Assembly (NCBI GenBank): GCA_964483105.1
Contig: CAYZZU010000035.1
Location: 1-23,057, forward strand
Direction of reading: 5' to 3'
Length of the DNA stretch: 23,057 bases
Source of the DNA: CAYZZU01 sp964483105
GTDB taxonomy: Bacteria > CG2-30-53-67
Made by a program: the position numbers and the translations under genes. Positions 1 to 6,616 of this stretch are shown here, in pieces. Positions within the stretch are counted from its first letter, which is position 1; each line of letters starts with the position of its first letter. The notes beneath the pieces were generated by a model. The model was not told the origin of the DNA and made no database searches. It worked only from the letters and a program-made list of their open reading frames with translations.

Positions 1-272
1 AAAGGTTTGCCGGACGGGAAGCAGAGCCGGAAGCCAGGGAAGAAAAAATTTTGCCTGGCACCAAGACTGTTCCCGAGCGCATGGTTGACAAAAAACGACA
101 AAATCTTTATTTTTAAAAGCCGGCATTTGAGGTATACTCAGAAAGAGCGAACGGTGTACACTGAAAGGCGAATTTCAAACGAAGTCAATCGACTTTATGG
201 TTGTAATAGGATACTGTTCGCGGTATAAACCAGCTTTTTACAAAGCCGTCCGTCTTGCCATGGGGATGATGC
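1..272. other. Leader region upstream of alaS
   Basis: No convincing gene is visible here. One frame is open from the window edge to a TAA at 114-116 (about 37 codons) and could be the end of an upstream gene, but a second frame is open to 228, so openness alone proves nothing. The stretch from about 85 to 140 is AT-rich and carries the best promoter match. No T-box antiterminator consensus is seen before alaS, and no transcription terminator is obvious. Confidence 0.4.
85..113 (+). promoter_or_regulatory. Candidate sigma70-type promoter for alaS
   Basis: A perfect -35 hexamer TTGACA (85-90) is followed after 17 bases by TATTTT (108-113). A second possible -10, TATACT, lies at 133-138 but lacks a good -35. 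The leader to the alaS start would be about 150 bases. This is inferred from consensus only. Confidence 0.45.
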
Positions 273-2912
273 ATGAGAGGTTCTGAAATTCGGAAATGTT
301 TCCTGTCCTATTTTGAGACAAAGAACCATACCATTTTTCCAAGTTCTCCTTTGATCCCACGGAACGATCCAACTCTTCTGTTTACGAATGCCGGTATGGT
401 TCAGTTCAAGGATGTCTTTACCGGAGCGAAACACCGGTCTGTCCCGAGGGCGGTCACGTCCCAGAAATGCATGCGCGCGGGGGGAAAGCATAATGACCTG
501 GAGAATGTAGGACGCACGGCACGTCATCAGACCTTCTTCGAGATGCTGGGAAATTTTTCCTTCGGAGACTATTTCAAGGAGGAGGCCATCCGTTACGCCT
601 GGGATTTCCTGGTTAACGAACTGGGTCTTCCCGTGGATCGGCTCTGGGTGAGCGTGTTCCGGGAGGACGATGAGGCCTACCGGATCTGGAGGAATCAGGT
701 GCGGGTTCCAGAGGATCGAATCCTGAGGATGGGGGAAAAGGACAACTTCTGGGCCATGGGGGATACCGGTCCTTGCGGCCCCTGTTCCGAGATTCACGTG
801 GACCAGGGGGAGGGAGTGGGATGCGGGCGCCCCGATTGCGGTGTGGAATGTGAATGCGACCGTTTCCTGGAAGTCTGGAATCTTGTCTTCATGCAGTACA
901 GCCGGGATGAGACCGGTTCTCTGACTCCCCTTCCGAAGCCGAGTATCGACACCGGTATGGGGCTGGAACGGATCGCAGCCGTGGTGCAGGGGGTTTCTTC
1001 CAATTACGAAACCGACCTTTTCCAGGGCATTATTCGGGAAATCTGTGATCTGTCGGGACACGATTATGGAACGGGGAGTCCGTCGGACACCTCGATCCGT
1101 GTGATTGCCGACCATATCCGGGCTTTGACTTTTCTGATCGCGGATGGTGTTCTTCCCGGCAATGAGGGAAGAGGATATGTGCTCAGGAGAATTCTCAGAC
1201 GGGCCGCGCGTCACGGCAAGCTCCTTGAATTGGATGGGGCATTTCTCTGCCGTCTTTCGGGAACCGTGGTGGACGAGATGAAAGATGCCTATCCCGAACT
1301 TCTGCAGGCGCGGGAACATGTGGCGGCCGTGATCCTGAATGAAGAGGAAAGGTTTCTCGACACCCTGGACCAGGGCCTTTCAATACTGGATGATCTGGTG
1401 CGGGGGGTTCTCCGGAAGGGTGGAACCGTGCTTTCCGGAAAGGAGGTTTTTAAACTGTACGATACCTACGGTTTCCCCATCGATCTTGCCCGGGATATCA
1501 TCGCGGAGAAGGGGCTGCGCCTGGATGAGGCGGGATTCCACGAGGAGATGGAACGGCAGAAGGATCGGGCCCGGGCCTCCTGGAAGGGGTCCGACGAGAA
1601 GGGAATCGACCCGATTTTCAGGGAGTTGTCTGAAAGGTACAAGACCCTTTTCGTGGGTTATGAACGAATGACGTCCGGGGCCGAGGTCCTTTCTCTGGTC
1701 CAGGTGGGGGCTTGTGTGGATGAGGCCCATGTAGGAGAGGATGTCCAGGTCGTTCTGTCCACCACACCTTTTTACGCGGAGTCGGGTGGCCAGGTGGGGG
1801 ACAAAGGGCGACTCGAATGGGAAGGGGGGGCAGCCGAGGTTTTGGATACCACCCGTCCGGCAGGTGAACTGATTCTCCATCATGTCCGGATCCTGCAGGG
1901 ATCGCTTTCCACAGGTCGGAAGCTGACGGCTCACGTGGATCGGGAAAAAAGACAGTCCACGGCCAACAATCATACTGCGACCCATATCCTCCAGGCTGTT
2001 CTGAGGCTGGTTCTGGGTGAGCATGTGAAACAGGCCGGTTCATTGGTCGCTCCCGACCGGTTTCGCTTCGATTTCAGTCATTTCGCCCCGATCCAGAGCC
2101 GGCAACTGAAACGGATCGAATGGCTGACCAACGAGTGGATCTGGCGGAATCTTCCGGTCCAGACGGAGGTCAAGCCGTTGGAGGAGGCAAAAGCGGGCGG
2201 GGCCATGGCCCTTTTCGGTGAAAAGTATGGCGACGAGGTACGGGTGGTCTCCATACCGGGACTTTCCAGTGAACTCTGTGGTGGAACTCATGTCCGTGCG
2301 ACCGGAGAGATCGGTCTTTTCAAGATTACGCACGAAGGTGGAGTGTCATCCGGCGTACGGAGGATCGAAGCGGTCACCGGACGGTCTGCCTATGAAACCT
2401 TTCGTGAGTTGGAAGAGGAACTCCTGGATCTTTCCGAGATGGTAAAAGGGTTGCCGGGGGAGATTGCCCCGAAGGTGGAAAAGGTGCTGAGGGAACGGAA
2501 AGAGCTGCTTCAGGAAGTCGGAGCCTTGAAAAGGGAAATTGCCGATCTTCGAAGCGGCAGCTTGTCGGATCAAATCCTGGATGTGGAGGGGGTCCGGGTT
2601 CTCTCTCAAAGGGTGGATCATTTGACTGTTTCCGAACTCAGGGAGTATGCCGACAAACTCAGGGATCAGCTCCAATCCGGTGTGGTGGTGGCCGCTTCCG
2701 AGAACGACGGAAAGGTCTCCTTTGTCACGATGGTGACAAAGGACCTGTCTTCGAGGGTTCACGCCGGAAACCTGATCCGGGAGGTGGCCCGAATCACCGG
2801 CGGAAAGGGAGGAGGACGGCCGGAAATGGCCCAAGCCGGAGGCAAGGACGCCTCCAAGATAGGGGAAGCCTTGGAAAAGGTGCCTGAAATCATCCGTGCC
2901 CAGTTAAGATGA
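273..2912 (+). CDS. alaS: Alanine--tRNA ligase
   Basis: Cytoplasmic class II aminoacyl-tRNA synthetase that charges tRNA(Ala) with alanine and clears mischarged Ser/Gly-tRNA(Ala). The 879 residues match the usual bacterial length (about 870-880). The N-terminal catalytic domain has the family signature with TNAGMVQFK near residues 38-46. The editing domain carries the zinc-binding pair HTATH (567-571) and CGGTH (669-673). The C-terminal DHHA1/C-Ala domain has a glycine-rich segment, GGKGGGRPEMAQAGG, near residue 850. The ATG at 273 gives the family N-terminus; GGGGAT just upstream is only a weak ribosome binding site. It leads the plus-strand block, with ruvX and mltG downstream as in several deltaproteobacteria-like genomes. 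Nothing suggests damage. Identification is secure. Confidence 0.98.
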   Translation: MRGSEIRKCFLSYFETKNHTIFPSSPLIPRNDPTLLFTNAGMVQFKDVFTGAKHRSVPRAVTSQKCMRAGGKHNDLENVGRTARHQTFFEMLGNFSFGDYFKEEAIRYAWDFLVNELGLPVDRLWVSVFREDDEAYRIWRNQVRVPEDRILRMGEKDNFWAMGDTGPCGPCSEIHVDQGEGVGCGRPDCGVECECDRFLEVWNLVFMQYSRDETGSLTPLPKPSIDTGMGLERIAAVVQGVSSNYETDLFQGIIREICDLSGHDYGTGSPSDTSIRVIADHIRALTFLIADGVLPGNEGRGYVLRRILRRAARHGKLLELDGAFLCRLSGTVVDEMKDAYPELLQAREHVAAVILNEEERFLDTLDQGLSILDDLVRGVLRKGGTVLSGKEVFKLYDTYGFPIDLARDIIAEKGLRLDEAGFHEEMERQKDRARASWKGSDEKGIDPIFRELSERYKTLFVGYERMTSGAEVLSLVQVGACVDEAHVGEDVQVVLSTTPFYAESGGQVGDKGRLEWEGGAAEVLDTTRPAGELILHHVRILQGSLSTGRKLTAHVDREKRQSTANNHTATHILQAVLRLVLGEHVKQAGSLVAPDRFRFDFSHFAPIQSRQLKRIEWLTNEWIWRNLPVQTEVKPLEEAKAGGAMALFGEKYGDEVRVVSIPGLSSELCGGTHVRATGEIGLFKITHEGGVSSGVRRIEAVTGRSAYETFRELEEELLDLSEMVKGLPGEIAPKVEKVLRERKELLQEVGALKREIADLRSGSLSDQILDVEGVRVLSQRVDHLTVSELREYADKLRDQLQSGVVVAASENDGKVSFVTMVTKDLSSRVHAGNLIREVARITGGKGGGRPEMAQAGGKDASKIGEALEKVPEIIRAQLR

Positions 2913-3029
2913 TTTCGTAGGAAGTCTTCATATTACGAAGCCATCAGTTAAGGCATGGCTAAGAAAGTGGACCGATGAGAAAGGGAGTGGTTCCTGATCA
3001 TATCGGTACGTGTAGAAGGAGGAGTTCTC

Positions 3030-3335
3030 ATGTTTGAGCCGGTCAAAAAAGCGATACTGGTAGGTCTTGGTATCCAGGAAAAGCTCAGAGAGTATGTGGA
3101 CGACCTGGTAAAAAAAGGAGAAGTCAGCAAGGAACAGGGCGGTTCTCTTTTCAGGGATCTGATGAGCTCGGCGGAAAAAAACATGGAAGGATTGGAAAAA
3201 ACATGGCGGGAGATGATCCACTCTACCATGGAACGGATGAACCTTCCTACGAAAGAGGACCTGGAAAACCTGGAAAAAAAGGTCAACGCCCTGAGCAGGC
3301 GGGTCGCCAAGCTCGATAAGGGGGACGAGGATTAA
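3030..3335 (+). CDS. Small phasin-like coiled-coil protein
   Basis: A 101-residue, highly charged protein with no signal peptide or membrane segment. It looks largely helical. Residues 1-60 resemble phasin / polyhydroxyalkanoate-granule-associated small proteins (MFEPVKKAILVGLG, then an LxxYVDDLVKKGEVS-type stretch). Residues 72-98 form a probable coiled coil (LPTKEDLENLEKKVNALSRRV) typical of a phasin C-terminus. Such proteins coat PHA granules or regulate PHA synthesis, but many homologues occur in genomes without PHA synthase and their role there is unknown. No PHA gene is in this window. The start is well supported by AAGGAGGAG about six bases upstream. It lies 117 bp after alaS and may be co-transcribed. 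The family call is moderate; the function is inferred only. Confidence 0.75.
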   Translation: MFEPVKKAILVGLGIQEKLREYVDDLVKKGEVSKEQGGSLFRDLMSSAEKNMEGLEKTWREMIHSTMERMNLPTKEDLENLEKKVNALSRRVAKLDKGDED

Positions 3336-3672
3336 TCCCGTTTTTCTGATTTCTGTTTCCGTGGGTTCTGCGCCCGGTTTGCCTGAAAAGACGCAGTGGT
3401 CCGTTTCCGAAATAACGTGAAGCGCGGAGAGTATCGCGGGACGGTCTCATCCAGGCGCGTGGCGGAGGGTGTATTTTCTTGTGACATGTTACAGGGAGGG
3501 TAACGAAGGGGAGGCTTCGTCTTGAGGCAGTCATGCCATGGTATTTCGGAAATGGCCGCCAGACCGGGGGTGGCAGACAGGATTAAAGGGGGACATGCGG
3601 TGTTCCGGGCTTCATGGGGAGTGAAAAACGCAGCCGGGGAATGGAACTTTAACGAAGCCGTCCGGGGAGAGG
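3336..3672. other. 337-bp intergenic region with paired hairpins
   Basis: No convincing gene is seen. One plus frame is open from about 3504 through the ruvX start to 3693, encoding an unrecognised peptide, and is probably chance. The region is purine-rich with many GGA triplets and contains two adjacent hairpins at 3488-3520. It might be a ruvX leader, a small RNA or decayed sequence. No known riboswitch, tRNA, SRP RNA or 6S RNA core was recognised. Confidence 0.4.
3488..3520 (+). promoter_or_regulatory. Two abutting hairpins with GGGAGG loops
   Basis: Hairpin 1 pairs GTTAC (3488-3492) with GTAAC (3500-3504) around the loop AGGGAGG. Hairpin 2 pairs ACGAAG (3503-3508) with CTTCGT (3515-3520) around the loop GGGAGG. 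Both stems are perfect but short, and they share two bases. The first hairpin contains TACAGGGA, close to the CsrA/RsmA recognition consensus, which places GGA in a loop. No U-tract follows, so they are unlikely to be terminators. Function is unproven. Confidence 0.4.
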
Positions 3673-4101
3673 ATGAGAATCTTAGGCATTGATCTCGGTG
3701 CTAAATCGATTGGTGTAGCTGTCAGTGATGAGCTTGGGTTGACGGCTCAAGGGGTGAAAACCATCCGGCGAAAAGGGATGAAACGGGACCTTGAGGAACT
3801 GGAGCTTCTGATCCTGAAATATGGAGTGGAAGGTCTGGTTGTCGGGCTTCCCCGGAACATGAACGGATCCCTGGGGCCTGCCGCTCAGAAGACGTTGCGT
3901 TTTGCGGAAAAATTAGAGGCGTTTGATCTTCCCATCACGATGGAGGATGAGCGACTGACGACCGTCATTGCGGAACAGGTGCTGATTGAAGGAGACGTTC
4001 GCCGGTCCAAAAGGAAACAGGTGATCGATCAAGTGGCGGCGGCGCTGATTCTTCAGGCCTATCTGGACCGGGTGGCCCGGGAGCGTGAGGATGAAGCATA
4101 G
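3673..4101 (+). CDS. ruvX: Putative pre-16S rRNA nuclease, YqgF/RuvX family
   Basis: A 142-residue RNase H-fold protein of the YqgF family, which in E. coli acts in maturation of the 16S rRNA 5' end; it was earlier proposed as a Holliday junction resolvase. Visible motifs are the N-terminal MRILGIDLGAKSIGVAVSD with the acidic residue at position 7, GLVVGLPRNMNG near 55-66, the ITMEDERLTT strand near 93-102, and the C-terminal DQVAAALILQAYLD helix with its conserved Asp. Length is typical (135-150 residues). The start ATG is preceded by GGGGAGAGG. Its end overlaps the mltG start by 11 bases, indicating translational coupling. Identification is strong. Confidence 0.95.
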   Translation: MRILGIDLGAKSIGVAVSDELGLTAQGVKTIRRKGMKRDLEELELLILKYGVEGLVVGLPRNMNGSLGPAAQKTLRFAEKLEAFDLPITMEDERLTTVIAEQVLIEGDVRRSKRKQVIDQVAAALILQAYLDRVAREREDEA

Positions 4102-5095
4102 CGGTACGTTCAGAGTCCTGGCCATCCTGGTTCCGGGAGTTTTGGTCCTGCTCGTAGTTCACCTCTATACTCTTTGGGATCTGCCTTTCAGACAAACAGC
4201 CACTCCGGAACTTTTCGCGATCCCGTTGGGCACTTCGATGCGGGACACGGCCGGCCGGCTCTACGAGAGAGGGATGATTTCCTCTCCGTTGGCCTTCAGG
4301 CTGTTGGCCCGTTTCACGAATTCTGAGGGGACGATCCGGGCGGGAGAATACAGCATTTCGGCCGCCATGTCTCCCCGCAGGATTCTGAGAGTCCTCCGAC
4401 AGGGGAAGGTGGTCCTCCATCGGGTTACGGTCCCCGAAGGACTCCGGGGAAGCCGTGTGGCCCATATTGTGGCGCGACATCTTGCACTGAACGAAGATCG
4501 TTTTCTCTCCCTCCTTCAGGATCCCGCGTTGATCCGTTCCCTGGGTCTACGGGTTCCATCGCTGGAGGGGTATCTGCTGCCGGAGACCTATGCCTTTCCG
4601 AAATCGGCTACCGAGGAACAGGTGATCCGCAAAATGGTTCACGATATGCTTGCTTTTTTTGATGAGAAAAAAAAACAGCGGGCAGCGGCCCTCGGGATGA
4701 CCCTGCATCAGGTCCTGATCCTGGCTTCCATCATAGAGAAAGAAGCGGGAGTGCCTGAAGAACGGCCCCTGATATCTTCGGTATATCATAACCGTCTGAA
4801 AAGAGGGATGCGGCTCCAGAGCGATCCGACGGTGATCTATGGACTCCGGCATTTTGACGGCAACCTGCGCCGTCGGGACCTGCAGCGGGAGAGCCCCTAT
4901 AATACCTATCTGCATCGTGGGCTGCCTCCCACGCCGATTGCGAATCCCGGGAAGGGATCGATCCTGGCGGCCCTCTTCCCCGCGAAGACCCCCTATCTTT
5001 ATTTTGTTTCCCGGAACGACCGGACCCACGCCTTTTCCATTACCCTCGCGGAGCACGAGAGGGCGGTGAACCGGTATCAAAGGCGACGGCGGTGA
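4091..5095 (+). CDS. mltG: Endolytic murein transglycosylase MltG
   Basis: An inner-membrane lytic transglycosylase of the YceG family that cuts nascent peptidoglycan and acts as a terminator of glycan elongation. A single N-terminal transmembrane helix spans about residues 9-29. A LysM-like region follows (about 40-110), then the catalytic domain. Signature stretches are EGYLLPETYAF, LASIIEKEAG, VYHNRL, LQSDPTVIYG and GLPPTPIANPG. Glu216 in IIEKE corresponds in position to catalytic Glu218 of the E. coli enzyme. The 334-residue length is normal. I chose ATG 4091 because GGGAG at 4079-4083 is correctly spaced; GTG at 4085 is possible. It overlaps ruvX, a common pairing. The domain appears intact. 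Confidence 0.95.
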   Translation: MKHSGTFRVLAILVPGVLVLLVVHLYTLWDLPFRQTATPELFAIPLGTSMRDTAGRLYERGMISSPLAFRLLARFTNSEGTIRAGEYSISAAMSPRRILRVLRQGKVVLHRVTVPEGLRGSRVAHIVARHLALNEDRFLSLLQDPALIRSLGLRVPSLEGYLLPETYAFPKSATEEQVIRKMVHDMLAFFDEKKKQRAAALGMTLHQVLILASIIEKEAGVPEERPLISSVYHNRLKRGMRLQSDPTVIYGLRHFDGNLRRRDLQRESPYNTYLHRGLPPTPIANPGKGSILAALFPAKTPYLYFVSRNDRTHAFSITLAEHERAVNRYQRRRR

Positions 5096-5250
5096 TTGAA
5101 AAAGTTGGGATTGTCGGTCATGGATCTATCGCCGCATCCCAATGATCCGCAGTCCGTAAAGAGGTCAATCTTGTGGTGTGTGAAATTCCGGAAACGGCTT
5201 CTTACGCCCAAAGGCATGGTTTTTTTGACAACGGATCGGAATTTATGTAA
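5092..5250 (+). pseudogene. Decayed NAD-binding dehydrogenase N-terminus, prephenate-dehydrogenase-like
   Basis: One frame beginning at GTG 5092, overlapping the mltG stop, reads VIEKVGIVGHGSIAAS, then an in-frame TGA at 5143-5145. It resumes as KEVNLVVCEIPETASYAQRH and GFFDNGS before TAA at 5248-5250. The pattern of a beta strand, GxGxxxxS, a second beta strand with an acidic end, and A..hGffD resembles the Rossmann fold of TyrA-type prephenate dehydrogenase, whose usual start is close to GLGLIGGSL. The third glycine of the dinucleotide motif is replaced and a few residues seem missing between the first strand and KEV. Everything after about 50 residues is gone. The family assignment is inferred from pattern only; that it is non-functional is clear. 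Confidence 0.45.
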
Positions 5251-5400
5251 TATCTCTGCGGAGATTCCATTGAGATCTTTATTGTCCGGAAAGAGTCTAA
5301 GAAACATGGGTTGAAGCGTCAGATTGAGGGGAATATCAGGCGCGGAGACCGGGTGGCCGTAGTGGATGACGTGATTACTACGGGCGGTTCCACAGGGGGG
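5251..5400 (+). pseudogene. pyrE: Remnant of orotate phosphoribosyltransferase (pyrE), PRPP-binding segment
   Basis: In the same frame as the preceding fragment, the sequence reads IFIVRKESKKHG, then IEGN, then GDRVAVVDDVITTGGST. These are the flexible catalytic-loop Lys/His segment and the PRPP-binding motif of orotate phosphoribosyltransferase, which makes orotidine 5'-phosphate in pyrimidine synthesis. Only about 50 of the usual 180-210 residues remain. The N-terminal half is absent, there is no start codon with a ribosome binding site, and after GGST the reading becomes unrelated. Retention of such a conserved core suggests fairly recent decay. A functional pyrE would have to be elsewhere, or pyrimidines are imported. 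Confidence 0.7.
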
Positions 5401-5446
5401 AAGAAGGGGTCTTTACAGGATCACCCGCCTCTGTATCGGAGAAGTT

Positions 5447-6145
5447 GTGACCAAATTTTTCCTGTTTTATATTTTGACATGGGTGACCCACAGCCCTTTT
5501 CTGGCGCTTCTGATCATTCTGGTTTTTTATTTTTTTCTGGATCGGAGATACGTCGGTTTTTTTACGGGTCTTTCAAGGTCTTTCCGGACACGAAGAGAGA
5601 TTTCCACACTGAGAAGAGAGGTGATGCTCAATCCGCACAACGCGGAGGCATTGAGTGACCTGGGACGTGATCTTGTCCAAATGAAACGGTATCAGGAGGG
5701 TGTGGAGTATCTTGAGAAATCGCTTGAGAAGATGTCCGGCATTCCGGAGACTTGTTTTTATCTGGGTGTCGGTTATCTGAAACTGGGGCACCTGGACCGT
5801 GCGGAGGAGCAACTTCGGCGGGTTGTTCAGATCGATCCACGATATGGCTACGGAGAGGGATACCTCCGGCTCGGGGATGTTTATCTGACGCGGGGGGATT
5901 GGGACTCCGCCCTGCTGGCCTATGAGTCCTTTGTCGGGATTCATACCTCAAGTTCAGAGGGCTTTTTCAAGATCGGTGAGATCTGGCGGCGGAAAGGAGA
6001 GCTTTCCCGGGCCGAGGAGAATTTCCGCAAGGCCCTGCGTGCTTTCAGGGGTTCGCCTCCGCACAAAAAAAGGGTGGATCGTTCCTGGTTCTGGAGGGCA
6101 AGATTAAGACTCCTGCGTACTACCCCTCGGCTTCCGGGCGGTTGA
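5447..6145 (+). CDS. Membrane-anchored tetratricopeptide repeat protein
   Basis: A 232-residue protein with a strongly hydrophobic N-terminus (residues 4-31, FLFYILTW... through LALLIILVFYFFLD), probably one long or two closely spaced membrane segments. A basic linker (FRTRREISTLRRE) follows, then about four TPR units from residue 60 to 200. The TPR signature is seen in LNPHNAEALSDLGRDLVQ, GYLKLGHLDRAEEQLRRVV, YLRLGDVYLTRGDWDSALL and GEIWRRKGELSRAEENFRKA. TPR units serve as protein-protein scaffolds; the partner is unknown. The GTG start is supported by GGAG five bases upstream and by the hydrophobic segment beginning at once. It lies directly after the pyrE remnant, so its original promoter arrangement may have been disrupted. 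Confidence 0.8.
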   Translation: MTKFFLFYILTWVTHSPFLALLIILVFYFFLDRRYVGFFTGLSRSFRTRREISTLRREVMLNPHNAEALSDLGRDLVQMKRYQEGVEYLEKSLEKMSGIPETCFYLGVGYLKLGHLDRAEEQLRRVVQIDPRYGYGEGYLRLGDVYLTRGDWDSALLAYESFVGIHTSSSEGFFKIGEIWRRKGELSRAEENFRKALRAFRGSPPHKKRVDRSWFWRARLRLLRTTPRLPGG

Positions 6146-6163
6146 GCATCCCGGTCGGGCAGC

Positions 6164-6181
6164 CCATCCCGATTGGGATGG
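6164..6181. terminator. Hairpin between convergent genes, possible bidirectional terminator
   Basis: CCATCCC (6164-6170) pairs perfectly with GGGATGG (6175-6181) around a GATT loop. It lies in the 55-bp gap between the ends of the TPR gene (plus) and the small-protein gene (minus). No U-tract follows on either strand, so intrinsic termination is uncertain. Confidence 0.4.
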
Positions 6182-6200
6182 AGGGTGCCGGTCGCGGTTT

Positions 6201-6383
6201 CTACGCGGCCATTTTCTGAATTTTGTCCATCACTCCCACCAGAATAGCCTTCCGAGTCTTGATATGGTCGCGAAAATCCTTCTGATCGGTATCCGCGATC
6301 TCCATTCCCAGCTCGGAAATCACACTGGAGAGAGACTCCTTCAGGATCCTGGCTTCTTCAAGAGTAAGCTCGATCTTTATCAT
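6201..6383 (-). CDS. Conserved 60-residue protein of unknown function
   Basis: A small acidic, helical, soluble protein beginning MIKIELTLEEARILKESL and continuing with a SELGMEIADTDQKDFRDHI segment. I recognise the general pattern (LTxEEAxxLxxxLxxxxSxLxxEIADTDxxDFRxxxKxREAxL) as a conserved small protein found in delta-type proteobacteria and relatives, with no assigned role. It is real by several signs: a strong AAGGAGG ribosome binding site eight bases before the ATG, a good upstream promoter at 6465-6437, and regular heptad-like hydrophobic spacing. It is divergent from the repeat-bearing spacer and convergent with the TPR gene. Possible roles such as antitoxin or adaptor cannot be distinguished here. 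Confidence 0.75.
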   Translation of the reverse strand: MIKIELTLEEARILKESLSSVISELGMEIADTDQKDFRDHIKTRKAILVGVMDKIQKMAA

Positions 6384-6436
6384 GGCGGCCTCCTTGATGG
6401 TTCAGTGGGGTTTTTCATTTCTTCTTTTTATCTCAA

Positions 6437-6465
6437 TTAATAGCACCGAACATGGATTTTGTCCA
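6437..6465 (-). promoter_or_regulatory. Promoter for the 60-residue protein
   Basis: Reading leftward, TGGACA (6465-6460; five of six matches to TTGACA) is followed after 17 bases by TATTAA (6442-6437), with TG one base before the -10 giving an extended -10. The leader would be about 45 bases. Assigned by consensus. Confidence 0.5.
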
Positions 6466-6501
6466 CAAGGTGAGACTGCCCTGTGTTGTAGACCCCCCTA
6501 T

Positions 6502-6583
6502 TAGGATCAAAGTCAAAGGCAAAGGCATTCACCACGGAGAACAGGGGGGACACGGAGAAAAGCAAAACACGGAAAAGACGCAA
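6502..6583. repeat. CACGGAG-type dispersed repeat
   Basis: A purine-rich stretch containing AAAGGCAAAGGCATTCACCA, then CGGAGAACAGGGGGG, then ACACGGAGAAAAGC and further ACACGGAAAAG and ACGCAAAAGG units. It matches a second copy in this window at 18098-18180. The wider type (CACCACGGAGGACACGGAG and similar) is a familiar dispersed intergenic repeat in many environmental bacteria. It lies in the 233-bp gap downstream of the FIST gene, outside any convincing gene. Confidence 0.7.
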
Positions 6584-6616
6584 AAGGAAAGCATCGAGCC
6601 GGTCGTCTGTTTTTTC

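Noticed and set aside
53..75. TGGCAC near 55 as a sigma54 promoter upstream of alaS
   Set aside because: The expected GC at -12 with correct spacing is missing (GT instead).
7..228. 73-residue open frame before alaS
   Set aside because: Basic, low-complexity composition, no ribosome binding site, and it runs through the candidate promoter.
1..272. T-box riboswitch in front of alaS
   Set aside because: No AGGGTGG-type antiterminator sequence and no terminator stem found.
3336..3672. Known riboswitch or structural RNA in the gap before ruvX
   Set aside because: I looked for c-di-GMP, cobalamin, TPP, fluoride, SRP and RNase P cores and found none.
5143..5145. In-frame TGA as a possible selenocysteine codon in the dehydrogenase-like fragment
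   Set aside because: The frame ends in TAA 100 bases later, motif glycine is lost, residues seem deleted, and no selenoprotein of this type is known; decay is the simpler reading.
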